Source of the DNA: Roseicella frigidaeris
GTDB taxonomy: Bacteria > Pseudomonadota > Alphaproteobacteria > Acetobacterales > Acetobacteraceae
DNA: 64,000 nt
Direction of reading: 5' to 3'
Assembly (NCBI RefSeq): GCF_003258945.1
Contig: NZ_QLIX01000020.1
Span: 31,599 to 95,598 of the forward strand
The position numbers were made by a program, and so were the translations under genes. The notes below the pieces were generated by a model. It made no database searches. It was not told the origin of the DNA and saw only the letters and a list, made by a program, of their open reading frames with translations. Each line of letters starts with the position of its first letter. Positions within the stretch are counted from its first letter, which is position 1. Positions 48,723-58,522 of the stretch are shown here, piece after piece.

Positions 48723-49730
48723 GTGGCGGCCGCGGCGATGCTCCGCCCGGGCCGCGATGCCGACGCCGCAGGCTTCATCGCCCTGATCGGCGCCTGCTGG
48801 GCGGAGTATCCCGGCTGCGTCCTCGACATCGATGGCGAGCTGCCGGAGCTGCGGGCGCTGGCCAGCCATTATGCCGCGGCCGGCGGCGCGCTCTGGGCGG
48901 CCGAGCGGGACGGGCGGGTGGTCGGGATGATCGCCACCCGGCCGGGGCCCGCCCCGGAGGCGTGGGAGATCGGCCGCCTCTATGTCGAGGCCGCGTCGCG
49001 CGGCAGCGGCCTCGCCGCGGCGCTGCTCGGCGCGGCCGAGGCGCATGCGCGGGCCGGCGGCGCCGGGCGCCTCGTCCTCTTCTCCGATACGCGCTTCGAC
49101 CGGGCGCATGCCTTCTACGAGAAGCACGGCTTCCTCCGGCAGGGCCCGATCCGGGTGCTGGACGACCTCTCGCATTCCATCGAGTTCCGCTACGCCAAGC
49201 CGCTCCGCGGCGTCGCGGTGGAGGTGTTGGACGCGGCCGGCGCCACCAGCGCCCAGCGGCGCCTGGCGGAGATCCTGGTGGCTTGCGTCGAGGCGGGCGC
49301 CAGCGTCTCCTTCCTGCCGCCGCTGGCGCCGTCGCGCGCCCGCGCCTTCTGGCACCGGGTCGCGGCCGATGTCGCGGGCGGGCGCAAGCTGCTGCTCGCC
49401 GCCTGGCAGGAGGGCCGGCTGGTCGGCACGGCGCAGCTCATCCTCGACATGCCGGAGAACCAGCCGCACCGGGCGGATGTGGCCAAGGTGCTGGTCGATC
49501 CCACCGCCCGCCGCGGCGGGATCGGGCGGGCGCTGATGCGGCGGATCGAGGCCGAGGCGCTGCGGCTCGGCCGGCGGCTGCTGGTGCTCGACACCCTGGC
49601 GGGCAGCGAGGGCGAGGCGCTCTACCGCGCCATGGGCTGGCAGGAGACCGGCATCATCCCGGGCTTCGCCCTGGATGCCGCCGGCGCCGAGCACGCGACC
49701 ATGATCCTGTGGAAGCGCCTCGATCCCTGA
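48723..49730 (+). CDS. Protein with two GNAT acetyltransferase domains
   Basis: A 335-aa protein with two N-acetyltransferase folds. The N-terminal one has GRLYVEAASRGSGLAAALLGAAEAHARAGG, with the acetyl-CoA loop RGSGLA near residue 92, and HAFYEKHGFLRQG. The C-terminal one has VAKVLVDPTARRGGIGRALMRRIEAEALRLG, with loop RRGGIG near 263, and GEALYRAMGWQETG. Substrates are unknown; such doubles can modify small amines, amino acids or antibiotics. It starts at a GTG 5 bases after the aminotransferase stop; an ATG five codons later is an alternative. Confidence 0.88.
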   Translation: MAAAAMLRPGRDADAAGFIALIGACWAEYPGCVLDIDGELPELRALASHYAAAGGALWAAERDGRVVGMIATRPGPAPEAWEIGRLYVEAASRGSGLAAALLGAAEAHARAGGAGRLVLFSDTRFDRAHAFYEKHGFLRQGPIRVLDDLSHSIEFRYAKPLRGVAVEVLDAAGATSAQRRLAEILVACVEAGASVSFLPPLAPSRARAFWHRVAADVAGGRKLLLAAWQEGRLVGTAQLILDMPENQPHRADVAKVLVDPTARRGGIGRALMRRIEAEALRLGRRLLVLDTLAGSEGEALYRAMGWQETGIIPGFALDAAGAEHATMILWKRLDP

Positions 49731-49777
49731 CGGCGGCGGGGTTGACGCCATCGTGCTTCAATCCTGGGGCGCAGAGG

Positions 49778-49801
49778 GCATTGATGTCCAAACATCAATG
49801 C
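49778..49801. terminator. Bidirectional terminator hairpin between convergent genes
   Basis: GCATTGATGT-CCAA-ACATCAATGC forms a perfect ten-pair stem midway between the GNAT stop (49730) and the hydrolase stop (49811). Its lower GC content stands out from the neighbourhood. T-tracts are short, so termination strength is uncertain. Confidence 0.6.
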
Positions 49802-49810
49802 ACACCGGCA

Positions 49811-50689
49811 TCAAAGAAAGCGGTCGAGCTGCGCCAGCACCTCCTCCGGCGCCTCCTCGGCGAGGTAGTGCCCGCTGTTGACCGCCCCGCCCTCCACCGG
49901 CCCGGCGGCATAGTCGCGCCAGATGGCCAGCGCATCGTACCAGCGCGGGATGGCGCCCTTGGCGCCCCAGAGGGCGAGCAGCGGGCAGCGCAGCCTCTCA
50001 CCCGCCGCCCGGCTGGCGCGGTCGTGCTCGAGGTCGATCGCCGTCGCGGCGCGGTAATCCTCGCAGATCGCGGCGACCGTGCCGGGCTCGCGCAGCGCCG
50101 CCAGGTAGTCGGCGCGCGCCTCGGGATGGAAGAAGCCCTTGTCCTTCGGCTCGCGCGCCGTGTGCAGGTCGAACCAGTCCTCCGTGTCGCGCAGGATCAT
50201 GCGCTCCGGCCGGTCATGCGGCTGGGCGAGGAAAAACCAGTGATAGTAGCCGAGCGCGAATTCCATCGTCGTGCGCTCGAAATGCGCGAGCGTCGGGATG
50301 ATGTCCATGGTGCAGAGCTTCTCGACCGCCTCCGGGTGGTCGAGCACCAGCCGGTGCGCGACGCGGGCGCCGCGGTCATGCGCGACCAGGCGGAAGCGCG
50401 GATGGCCGAGCTCGCGCATCAGCGCCACCACGTCCTTCGCCATCTCCCGCTTGGCGTAGTGGCGGCTGTCCGGCGTGACCGGCGGCTTGCCGCTGAAGCC
50501 GTAGCCGCGGATATCGGGCGCGATGACGGTGAAGCGCCGGGCCAGCGCCGGCGCCACCCGGTGCCACATGGCATGGGTCTGCGGGTTGCCGTGCAGCAGC
50601 AGCAGCGGCGGCCCCTCGCCGCCCCGGCGCAGGCGGATGCGCTGGCCATTGGCCTCGCGCGTCTCCAGCGTGAATCCCTCGAAGAACAT
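49811..50689 (-). CDS. Alpha/beta hydrolase, fluoroacetate/haloacetate dehalogenase type
   Basis: A 292-aa alpha/beta-fold hydrolase. The nucleophile elbow has Asp in LVAHDRGARVAHRLV (near residue 104), not Ser, the oxyanion HGNPQTHAMWHRVAP is near 34, and the catalytic His is in NSGHYLAEEAPEEV near 276. The LYYHWFFLAQPHDRPERMI-like stretch (GYYHWFFLAQPH) carries the conserved Trp/His halide site. This matches fluoroacetate dehalogenase-type enzymes, which use water to displace halide; epoxide hydrolases are a close alternative. The start at 50689 matches the family N-terminus MFFEGFTL. Confidence 0.87.
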   Translation of the reverse strand: MFFEGFTLETREANGQRIRLRRGGEGPPLLLLHGNPQTHAMWHRVAPALARRFTVIAPDIRGYGFSGKPPVTPDSRHYAKREMAKDVVALMRELGHPRFRLVAHDRGARVAHRLVLDHPEAVEKLCTMDIIPTLAHFERTTMEFALGYYHWFFLAQPHDRPERMILRDTEDWFDLHTAREPKDKGFFHPEARADYLAALREPGTVAAICEDYRAATAIDLEHDRASRAAGERLRCPLLALWGAKGAIPRWYDALAIWRDYAAGPVEGGAVNSGHYLAEEAPEEVLAQLDRFL

Positions 50690-50741
50690 CGGCGCCTCCT
50701 CCGGCGGCATCCTGCCCCGCGCCGGAACGCCCGGCCAGCGG

Positions 50742-51668
50742 TCAAGACGCCGGCAGCACCGCGACCGAGGGCGTGGCATCCGTCGCCTGCGGCGCCACCG
50801 CTGCCCAGCCCGCGCCATCCCAGGCGCGAGCGAAGACCTCCACCCCGCCATCCGGGGCGATGCGGATCTCGTTGAAGGCGTTCGGCTCGCCGCGCAGCCG
50901 GCGGGAGGTGGTGGTGGCCGAGAGCACCACGGTGAGCGGCCCCTCCGCGGCGATGCTGGCCGTGGCGGTGCCGCGCGCCGCCCCCCCCGCCGCACGCGCC
51001 GGCTGGGCGATGTCGGCGACGTGCAGATGGCCGGACAGCACCAGCCGCACGCCTTGCCGGGCGAAGGCCGCCAGCGCCCGGGCGGCGCCGCCCACCGCCC
51101 GCGCCATGGGGTCGGCCTGCGGCGGCAGGAAGGGATGATGCGCGACGACGATGCGCAGGAGCCCGGGCGGCAGCGCCGCCAGCCGCGCCTCGCAGCGGGC
51201 GAGGCGGGCCCGGCTGACGCGGCCGCGCGACCAGTCGAGATACCAGCCGCCGCGCCGCGCCGTGTTCAGCCCGACCACGCCCACCCGGCCATCCTGGAAC
51301 ACCGGCTCGACCTCGGGCGCGATGCAGCGCCGCCAGCGCGCATAGGGGTCGAGATAGCGCTGCGGCCGCCAGTAGCCGACCAGGTCGTGGTTGCCCGGCA
51401 CCGCCAGGACCGGGCAGCGGAGCCCGTCGATGAAGCGGCGGGCGGCGAGGAATTCGTGCCGCCGCCCGCGCATGGTGAGGTCGCCGCTGATGGCGACCAG
51501 ATCGGGCGGGTCCCGCGCCAGCTCGGCCGCCAGCCCGGCGACCACCGCCGGCAGCTCGGCGCCGAAATGCAGGTCGGAGAGATGCGCGATGCGGTACGGG
51601 GCCCGGGCCGGATGGCCTGGACCCTGATGGCGGGGGGCGCCGCGCGGCGGCATGGCCTCGGCTTGCAT
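50742..51668 (-). CDS. Calcineurin-like metallophosphoesterase
   Basis: A 308-aa metallophosphoesterase with the complete metal site: HLSDLHFG (near 29-36), ISGDLTMRGR, VPGNHDLVGYW, VAHHPFLPP and LSGHLHVADI. The N-terminus is basic and proline-rich with no signal peptide. Family members cleave phosphodiesters such as cyclic nucleotides, Ap4A-like dinucleotides or lipid-linked phosphates; this one is most like YpcA/YaeI-type phosphodiesterases, but the substrate is unknown. It shares a 120-base divergent region with the CMD-family gene and follows the dehalogenase gene's start by 52 bases. Confidence 0.9.
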   Translation of the reverse strand: MQAEAMPPRGAPRHQGPGHPARAPYRIAHLSDLHFGAELPAVVAGLAAELARDPPDLVAISGDLTMRGRRHEFLAARRFIDGLRCPVLAVPGNHDLVGYWRPQRYLDPYARWRRCIAPEVEPVFQDGRVGVVGLNTARRGGWYLDWSRGRVSRARLARCEARLAALPPGLLRIVVAHHPFLPPQADPMARAVGGAARALAAFARQGVRLVLSGHLHVADIAQPARAAGGAARGTATASIAAEGPLTVVLSATTTSRRLRGEPNAFNEIRIAPDGGVEVFARAWDGAGWAAVAPQATDATPSVAVLPAS

Positions 51669-51788
51669 GATCCGGCCTCAACAGGCGGGCGGCGGGCGGG
51701 TTCGACCCCGCCGCGGTCGGGATCAGCCGGTTGACCGCCGGCGCCGCCCGCGCGAGCCTTCGGCCCCCGATGGATCAGGAGGAATGCC

Positions 51789-52187
51789 ATGTCCGAGGAT
51801 AGCGCCCTGTTCGACAAGGGCCTGCCCATCCGCCGCGAGGTGCTGGGCCCGGACTATGTCGACGGCTCGATGGCCAAGGCCGACGAGTTCATGATGTCCT
51901 TCCAGCGCGCCACCACCGCCTGGGCCTGGGGCTGGGCCTGGGGCGACCCGACGCTGGAGCGCAAGACCCGCTCCATGCTGAACCTCGCCATGCTGACCGC
52001 GCTCGGCAAGACGCCGGAGATCAAGCTGCATGTGAAGGGCGCGCTGAACAACGGCGTGACGGTGGAGGAGATCAAGGCGGTGCTGCTGCACGCCACCGCC
52101 TATTGCGGCATCCCCGCCGGGCTCGATGCCTTCAAGGCGGCGCATGAGGTGCTGGTCGCCGAAGGCGCCTTGCCGGGCAAGAAGTGA
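51789..52187 (+). CDS. Carboxymuconolactone decarboxylase family protein
   Basis: A 132-aa protein of the CMD family (PcaC type), a small all-helical fold. It has DGSMAKADEFMMSFQRATTAWAWGWAWGDPTLERK split over about 20-58, LNLAMLTALGKTPEIKLHVKGALNNGVTVEEI and LLHATAYCGIPAGLDAFKAAHEV. It lacks the Cys-x-x-Cys of the AhpD/peroxidase branch, so a decarboxylase or isomerase role on a lactone is likelier than peroxidase. A strong AGGAGGAA site precedes the ATG. It is coupled by a 1-base overlap to the NAD-linked oxidoreductase, which suggests a short catabolic operon. Confidence 0.9.
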   Translation: MSEDSALFDKGLPIRREVLGPDYVDGSMAKADEFMMSFQRATTAWAWGWAWGDPTLERKTRSMLNLAMLTALGKTPEIKLHVKGALNNGVTVEEIKAVLLHATAYCGIPAGLDAFKAAHEVLVAEGALPGKK

Positions 52188-53089
52188 TGCCCACCCCCAT
52201 CAAGCGCGTCGGCTTCGTCGGCATCGGCAACATGGGCTGGCCGATGGCGGCCAACCTGGTGAAGGCGGGCTTCGAACTCGTGGTCTGCGACGCGGTGCCC
52301 GGCCGCAGCGCGCAGTTCGCCGGCGAGGTGGGCGGCACGGCGGTGGCCGACCCGGCCGCGGCGGCGAAGGGGGTGGACGCCTTCGTCACCATCCTGCCCA
52401 CCAGCAAGCAGGTGGCCGAGGTCGCGGCGCAGGTGGCGCCGGTGCTGGCCGAGGGGACGCTGGTCATCGACATGACCAGCGGCCAGCCGGCGCGGACGCG
52501 GGAGATCGCGGCCCGGCTGGCGGAACGCGGCATCCCGATGATCGATGCGCCGGTCTCGGGTGGCGTGCCGCGGGCCAAGTCGGGCGACCTCGCCATCATG
52601 CTGGGCGGCGAGGCGGCGGCGCTCGACCGCGCCGAGCCGGTGCTGCAGGCGATGGGCAGCAGCCTCTACCGCTGCGGCGGCATCGGCGCCGGCCAGGCGA
52701 TGAAGGCGCTGAACAACCTCTCCTCGGCCGGCACCTTCCTGATGGGGATCGAGGTGCTGCTGATCGGCCAGCGCTTCGGCCTCGACCCCGCGACGATGGT
52801 CGATGTGCTCAACGCCTCCTCGGGCATGAGCAACAGCAGCCAGCGCAAGTTCAAGCAATACGTGCTGAACCGCCGCTTCGACGACGGCTTCGCGCTGGAG
52901 CTCATGGTCAAGGATCTCGGCATCGCGCTCGAGGTCGGGCGGGACACCGAGACGCCGACGCCCTTCTCCGCGCTCTGCCGGGAGATGTGGGCCGCGGCCC
53001 TCGCCTCGCTCGGCCCGGGCCACAACCACACCGCCCTCGCCCAGCTCTCGGAGAAGCTGGCGGGCGAGATCCTCGGCGGCAACAAGTGA
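52187..53089 (+). CDS. NAD(P)-dependent oxidoreductase, 3-hydroxyisobutyrate dehydrogenase family
   Basis: A 300-aa beta-hydroxyacid dehydrogenase. It has the N-terminal dinucleotide motif GFVGIGNMGWPMAANLVKAG, the substrate motif DAPVSGGVPRAKSGDLAIMLGG near residue 122, and the catalytic Lys in GAGQAMKALNNL near 171. The HIBADH/6-phosphogluconate fold is complete with the helical C-terminal domain (SGMSNSSQRKF). It would oxidise or reduce a 3-hydroxy acid, such as 3-hydroxyisobutyrate, tartronate semialdehyde or glyoxylate; which cannot be seen. It overlaps the CMD gene by 1 base (TGATG). Confidence 0.92.
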   Translation: MPTPIKRVGFVGIGNMGWPMAANLVKAGFELVVCDAVPGRSAQFAGEVGGTAVADPAAAAKGVDAFVTILPTSKQVAEVAAQVAPVLAEGTLVIDMTSGQPARTREIAARLAERGIPMIDAPVSGGVPRAKSGDLAIMLGGEAAALDRAEPVLQAMGSSLYRCGGIGAGQAMKALNNLSSAGTFLMGIEVLLIGQRFGLDPATMVDVLNASSGMSNSSQRKFKQYVLNRRFDDGFALELMVKDLGIALEVGRDTETPTPFSALCREMWAAALASLGPGHNHTALAQLSEKLAGEILGGNK

Positions 53090-53155
53090 TACCGGCCCGG
53101 CGCCCCTGCGCCGGGCCTCATCCACCGCAACGACACCGGGAGGAACGGACCGCCG

Positions 53156-53962
53156 ATGACGACAGCGCCCCAATGGGAAATCTACGCCATCCGCTACGGC
53201 CGCCATGAGCGCGAGGCGCAGAGCAACTTCCTGCTGCCGGTGGCGGACCCGCACGACGCCATGCCGCTCGACTACTTCGTCTGGCTGGTGCGCAACGCCG
53301 AGGGGCATGAGATCGTCGTCGATACCGGCTTCGACGCCGCCTGCGCCGCCAGGCGCGGCCGCAAGCTGAACCGCAGCGTCGCCGACAGCCTGCGCGCCAT
53401 GGAGTGCGACCCGGCCCGGGTGCGCGACGTGGTCGTGACGCATCTGCACTACGACCATGCCGGCAGCATCGACATCTTCACCGGCGCGCGGATCCACATC
53501 CAGGACCGCGAGATGGCCTTCGCCACCGGGCGGCACATGTGCACCGCCTGCATCCGCCTGCCCTTCGAGGCGGACCACGTGGTCGCCATGGTGCGCGCCC
53601 TCTTCGCCGACAAGGTGCAGTTCCACGACGGCGAGGGCCAGGTGGCGCCCGGCGTCACCGTGCACCGCGTCGGCGGGCATTCGGACGGGCTGCAGGTGGT
53701 GCGGGTGGAGACGGCGCGCGGGCCGGTGGTGCTGGCCTCGGACGCCATGCATTTCTACGCCAACAACGACACCGGGAACCCCTTCCCGATCATCTTCGAC
53801 CTCGGCGCCATGACCCAGGGCTGGCGCATCGCGAAGCGCCTCGCCGGGGGCGACGAGACGCGGGTGATCCCGGGCCATGATCCGGCGGTGCGCACGCGCT
53901 TCCCGGCGGTGCCCGGCCAGGATGGCGAGATCGTCGCCCTGCACCTGCCGCCGGTCGGCTGA
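53156..53962 (+). CDS. Metallo-beta-lactamase-fold lactonase (N-acyl homoserine lactonase type)
   Basis: A 268-aa zinc hydrolase of the AHL-lactonase-like branch. The metal site is VVVTHLHYDHAG with H96, H98, D100 and H101, plus GGHSDG near 178, the bridging Asp in VVLASDAMHFYANN and the last His in VIPGHDP near 240. The N-terminal DYFVWLVRNAEG and DTGFDAACAARRGR are typical of family members that open lactone rings. It could quench acyl-homoserine-lactone signals or hydrolyse a metabolic lactone; the CMD and hydroxyacid dehydrogenase genes before it favour a catabolic lactone. It lies 66 bases after the dehydrogenase gene. Confidence 0.9.
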   Translation: MTTAPQWEIYAIRYGRHEREAQSNFLLPVADPHDAMPLDYFVWLVRNAEGHEIVVDTGFDAACAARRGRKLNRSVADSLRAMECDPARVRDVVVTHLHYDHAGSIDIFTGARIHIQDREMAFATGRHMCTACIRLPFEADHVVAMVRALFADKVQFHDGEGQVAPGVTVHRVGGHSDGLQVVRVETARGPVVLASDAMHFYANNDTGNPFPIIFDLGAMTQGWRIAKRLAGGDETRVIPGHDPAVRTRFPAVPGQDGEIVALHLPPVG

Positions 53963-53980
53963 GGAGGGTGCCGGCCGTCC

Positions 53981-54310
53981 TCAGAGCCGGTTCAGCACCA
54001 CCGTGACGAGGAAGAAGCCGAGCAGCGCCAGCCCCATGGAGAGGCCCGGCCAATAGGGCCGGGCCCCGCCCCGCACCAGCAGGGCATTGGCGCCGAGCGA
54101 GAGGATCAGCCCGGCCACCGGCTGCGACCAGGGCAGCGTCCAGAAGCCCCAGCCGAGCAGGAACAGCCAGAAGCCGAAGGCGGCGCGGCCCATGAAGTGG
54201 AAGACGCGGTCGGCGACCGCCGCCGCTGGCCGCAGCCCGGGCGTCGAGCAGCGCGCCTCGATGACGCCGGCGAGGGAGAGGAGGATCAGCGCCGCGATAT
54301 AGACCTGCAT
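53981..54310 (-). CDS. Hypothetical small membrane protein
   Basis: A 109-aa protein with three to four hydrophobic segments (VYIAALILLSLAGVIEA, FWLFLLGWGFWTLPW, VAGLILSLGANALLV, GLSMGLALLGFFLVTVVL) and a few charged loops. I do not recognise a family. It is convergent with the lactonase, 18 bases away, and lies downstream of the Bug-type binding protein gene on the other side. Confidence 0.6.
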   Translation of the reverse strand: MQVYIAALILLSLAGVIEARCSTPGLRPAAAVADRVFHFMGRAAFGFWLFLLGWGFWTLPWSQPVAGLILSLGANALLVRGGARPYWPGLSMGLALLGFFLVTVVLNRL

Positions 54311-54353
54311 CCCGAGGGTCTAGCCGCTCGGCCGCCCCGGGCGAAGCCGGCCT

Positions 54354-55325
54354 CTATTCGAGGCGGATATGCGCTGCCTGGATCACCTCGCGCCAGCGCG
54401 CCGCCTCGCTGCGGATGGTGGCCGCCGTCGCCTCGGGCGGGCCGCCGATCGGCTCCAGCCCGAGCTCGGCCAGGCGGCGGCGGAAGCCTGTCTCGGCCAG
54501 GATGCTGTTGGTCTCCGCGTTCAGCCGCTCGACCACCGGCGCCGGCAGCCCGGCCGGCCCGGCGAGGTAGTTGAAGGCGGCGGAATCGAAGCCCGGCAGC
54601 GTCTCGGCGATGGTCGGCAGGTCGGGCATCAGGGTCGAGGGCTGCGCGCTGGCCACCGCGATGGCCCGCACCGCGCCACTCGCCCGGTGCTCGACGAAGA
54701 GCAGCAGCGTGTCGATGAGGAAGGCGATGCGGCCGGCGATCAGCTCCTGGATCGCCGGGCCGCTGCCGCGGAAGGGCACATGCGTCACCTCGATGCCGGC
54801 GCGCAGCTTCAGCATCTCGCCCGCGAGATGGGAGGAGGCGCCGATGCCCGAGCTGCCGAAGGTGAGCTCGCCCGGCCGCGCCTTCGCCAGGGCGATCAGC
54901 TCCGGCACGCTCCGCACCGGCAGGCCGGGATTCACCACCAGCAGGTTCGGCGCGCTCACCAGGCTGACGACCGGGGTGAAGTCCCGCACCGGGTCATAGG
55001 GCAGGCTGGGCATCAGGCTCGGATTGACGATCTGCGGCCCCGGCGTGCCGTAGAGCAGCGTGGTGCCGTCCGGCCTCGCCTTGGCGACGGCATCGGCGCC
55101 GATGGTGGCCCCGGCGCCCGGCCGGTTCTCCACCACCACCGGCTGGCCGAGCGCCGGCCCCAGCCGCTCCGCCAGCAGCCGCGCCAGCAGGTCGGAGGCG
55201 CCGCCCGGCGCGAAGGGCACGACGAGCCGCAGCGGCCGCGTCGGCCAGTCCTCCGCCGCCCCTGGCCTGGCCGCGGCCAGCAGCCCCGCCAGGACGCCCG
55301 CCGCGCCGCGCCGTCCGATCCGCAT
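54354..55325 (-). CDS. Bug/TctC-family tripartite tricarboxylate transporter binding protein
   Basis: A 323-aa periplasmic binding protein with a signal segment (RIGRRGAAGVLAGLLAAARPGAAE). Bug motifs are clear: WPTRPLRLVVPFAPGGASDLLARLLAERL, VVVENRPGAGATIGADAVAKA, TLLYGTPGPQIVNPSL, YDPVRDFTPVVSLVS and LPTIAETLPGFDS. No TctA/TctB gene is near, as with the other copy at 8955-9944. It is divergent from the xanthine-dehydrogenase-like gene, so its ligand may be the substrate of that enzyme, which is inference only. Confidence 0.9.
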   Translation of the reverse strand: MRIGRRGAAGVLAGLLAAARPGAAEDWPTRPLRLVVPFAPGGASDLLARLLAERLGPALGQPVVVENRPGAGATIGADAVAKARPDGTTLLYGTPGPQIVNPSLMPSLPYDPVRDFTPVVSLVSAPNLLVVNPGLPVRSVPELIALAKARPGELTFGSSGIGASSHLAGEMLKLRAGIEVTHVPFRGSGPAIQELIAGRIAFLIDTLLLFVEHRASGAVRAIAVASAQPSTLMPDLPTIAETLPGFDSAAFNYLAGPAGLPAPVVERLNAETNSILAETGFRRRLAELGLEPIGGPPEATAATIRSEAARWREVIQAAHIRLE

Positions 55326-55487
55326 GGCCGTTCCATCCCGTCGTCCTGTTGCCGCTCAGGCTCCGGGAGAGGCGATGGGGTGTCAATGCGACGAGGGCAG
55401 CGGGGCGATGGGGCGGTGGGGTCGCGTCCGGCGCGAAGCTGGCCTAGGCTTGCCGCCAAACCCACCCATACCTGCCGAGAGCGACGA

Positions 55488-57860
<2,373 letters not shown>

Positions 57861-58089
57861 GCCGCCATGGCCAGGGCCCGACATCAACGCTCGCAGAAGC
57901 GTGAGTCGATCTATCCATTTGCGCGTGTAAACCATTCCACAACCAATAGAACGGTTGCAGAATCGCATCTGGGTGGCACGAAAGAGTCGCCGCGATATCG
58001 GGCGGGGAACCAGAGGCCTGGCCGGGTGCTGTCGCGTTGCGCGCTGGATCGGGTCCGTCGGATCCGGTGGCCGAAGAGGGAGTGCGGGT
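57861..58089. other. Intergenic, less GC-rich control region before the response regulator
   Basis: These 229 bases contain the only A/T-rich stretch for several kb (57905-57985: ATCTATCCATTTGCG, CCATTCCACAACCAATAG and GGTTGCAGAATC). It probably carries the promoter of the response-regulator gene, but no single -35/-10 pair stands out. Confidence 0.4.
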
Positions 58090-58449
58090 ATGACAAGGCT
58101 CACCGGGCGCCGGGTGCTCGTCGTCGAAGACGAGGCTCTGGTTGCGATGCTGGTCGAGGATGCGCTTCTTGATGCCGGTGCGGCCGTGGTGGGCCCCGCC
58201 GCCACGGTCTCCGAGGCCCTGTCGCTGCTGAGCAAGGAGAATCCGGACGTCGCGGTGCTGGACCTCAACCTCGCCGGCGAGACCTCGACCCCGGTCGCCG
58301 ATGTCCTGGCGCAGCGCGGCGTGCCCTTCGTGGTGGCCACCGGCTATGGCGCGGAAGGCCTGCCGCCGAGCCACGCCCATGTGCCCGTGCTGGCCAAGCC
58401 CTATGATCCGGACGACCTGACCGCGGCCCTCGGCCGGCTCTGCGCCTGA
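58090..58449 (+). CDS. Single-domain response regulator
   Basis: A 119-aa stand-alone receiver domain. The acidic pocket is E13/D14 (VVEDEAL), the phospho-acceptor is D58 in VAVLDLNLAG, the conserved Thr lies in VVATGYG near 85 and Lys in LAKPYDPDDL near 104. There is no output domain, so it must signal by protein contact. The FTYGxxGLPP-type region is typical of CpdR/DivK-like or hybrid-kinase partner receivers. It is convergent with the multi-PAS histidine kinase, 73 bases away, its likely partner. Confidence 0.9.
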   Translation: MTRLTGRRVLVVEDEALVAMLVEDALLDAGAAVVGPAATVSEALSLLSKENPDVAVLDLNLAGETSTPVADVLAQRGVPFVVATGYGAEGLPPSHAHVPVLAKPYDPDDLTAALGRLCA

Positions 58450-58522
58450 CCCCTCCCCGCGCGGCCAGGCGGCGGCGTCGGGGAACCACGCCAGGGCGGC
58501 GAGGCGGGCCGGTCGGCGCGCC

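Noticed and set aside
57896..57985. Extracytoplasmic stress (EcfG-type) promoter before the response regulator
   Set aside because: A GGAAC box followed at 16-17 bases by GTT was looked for but the available pairs have the wrong spacing.
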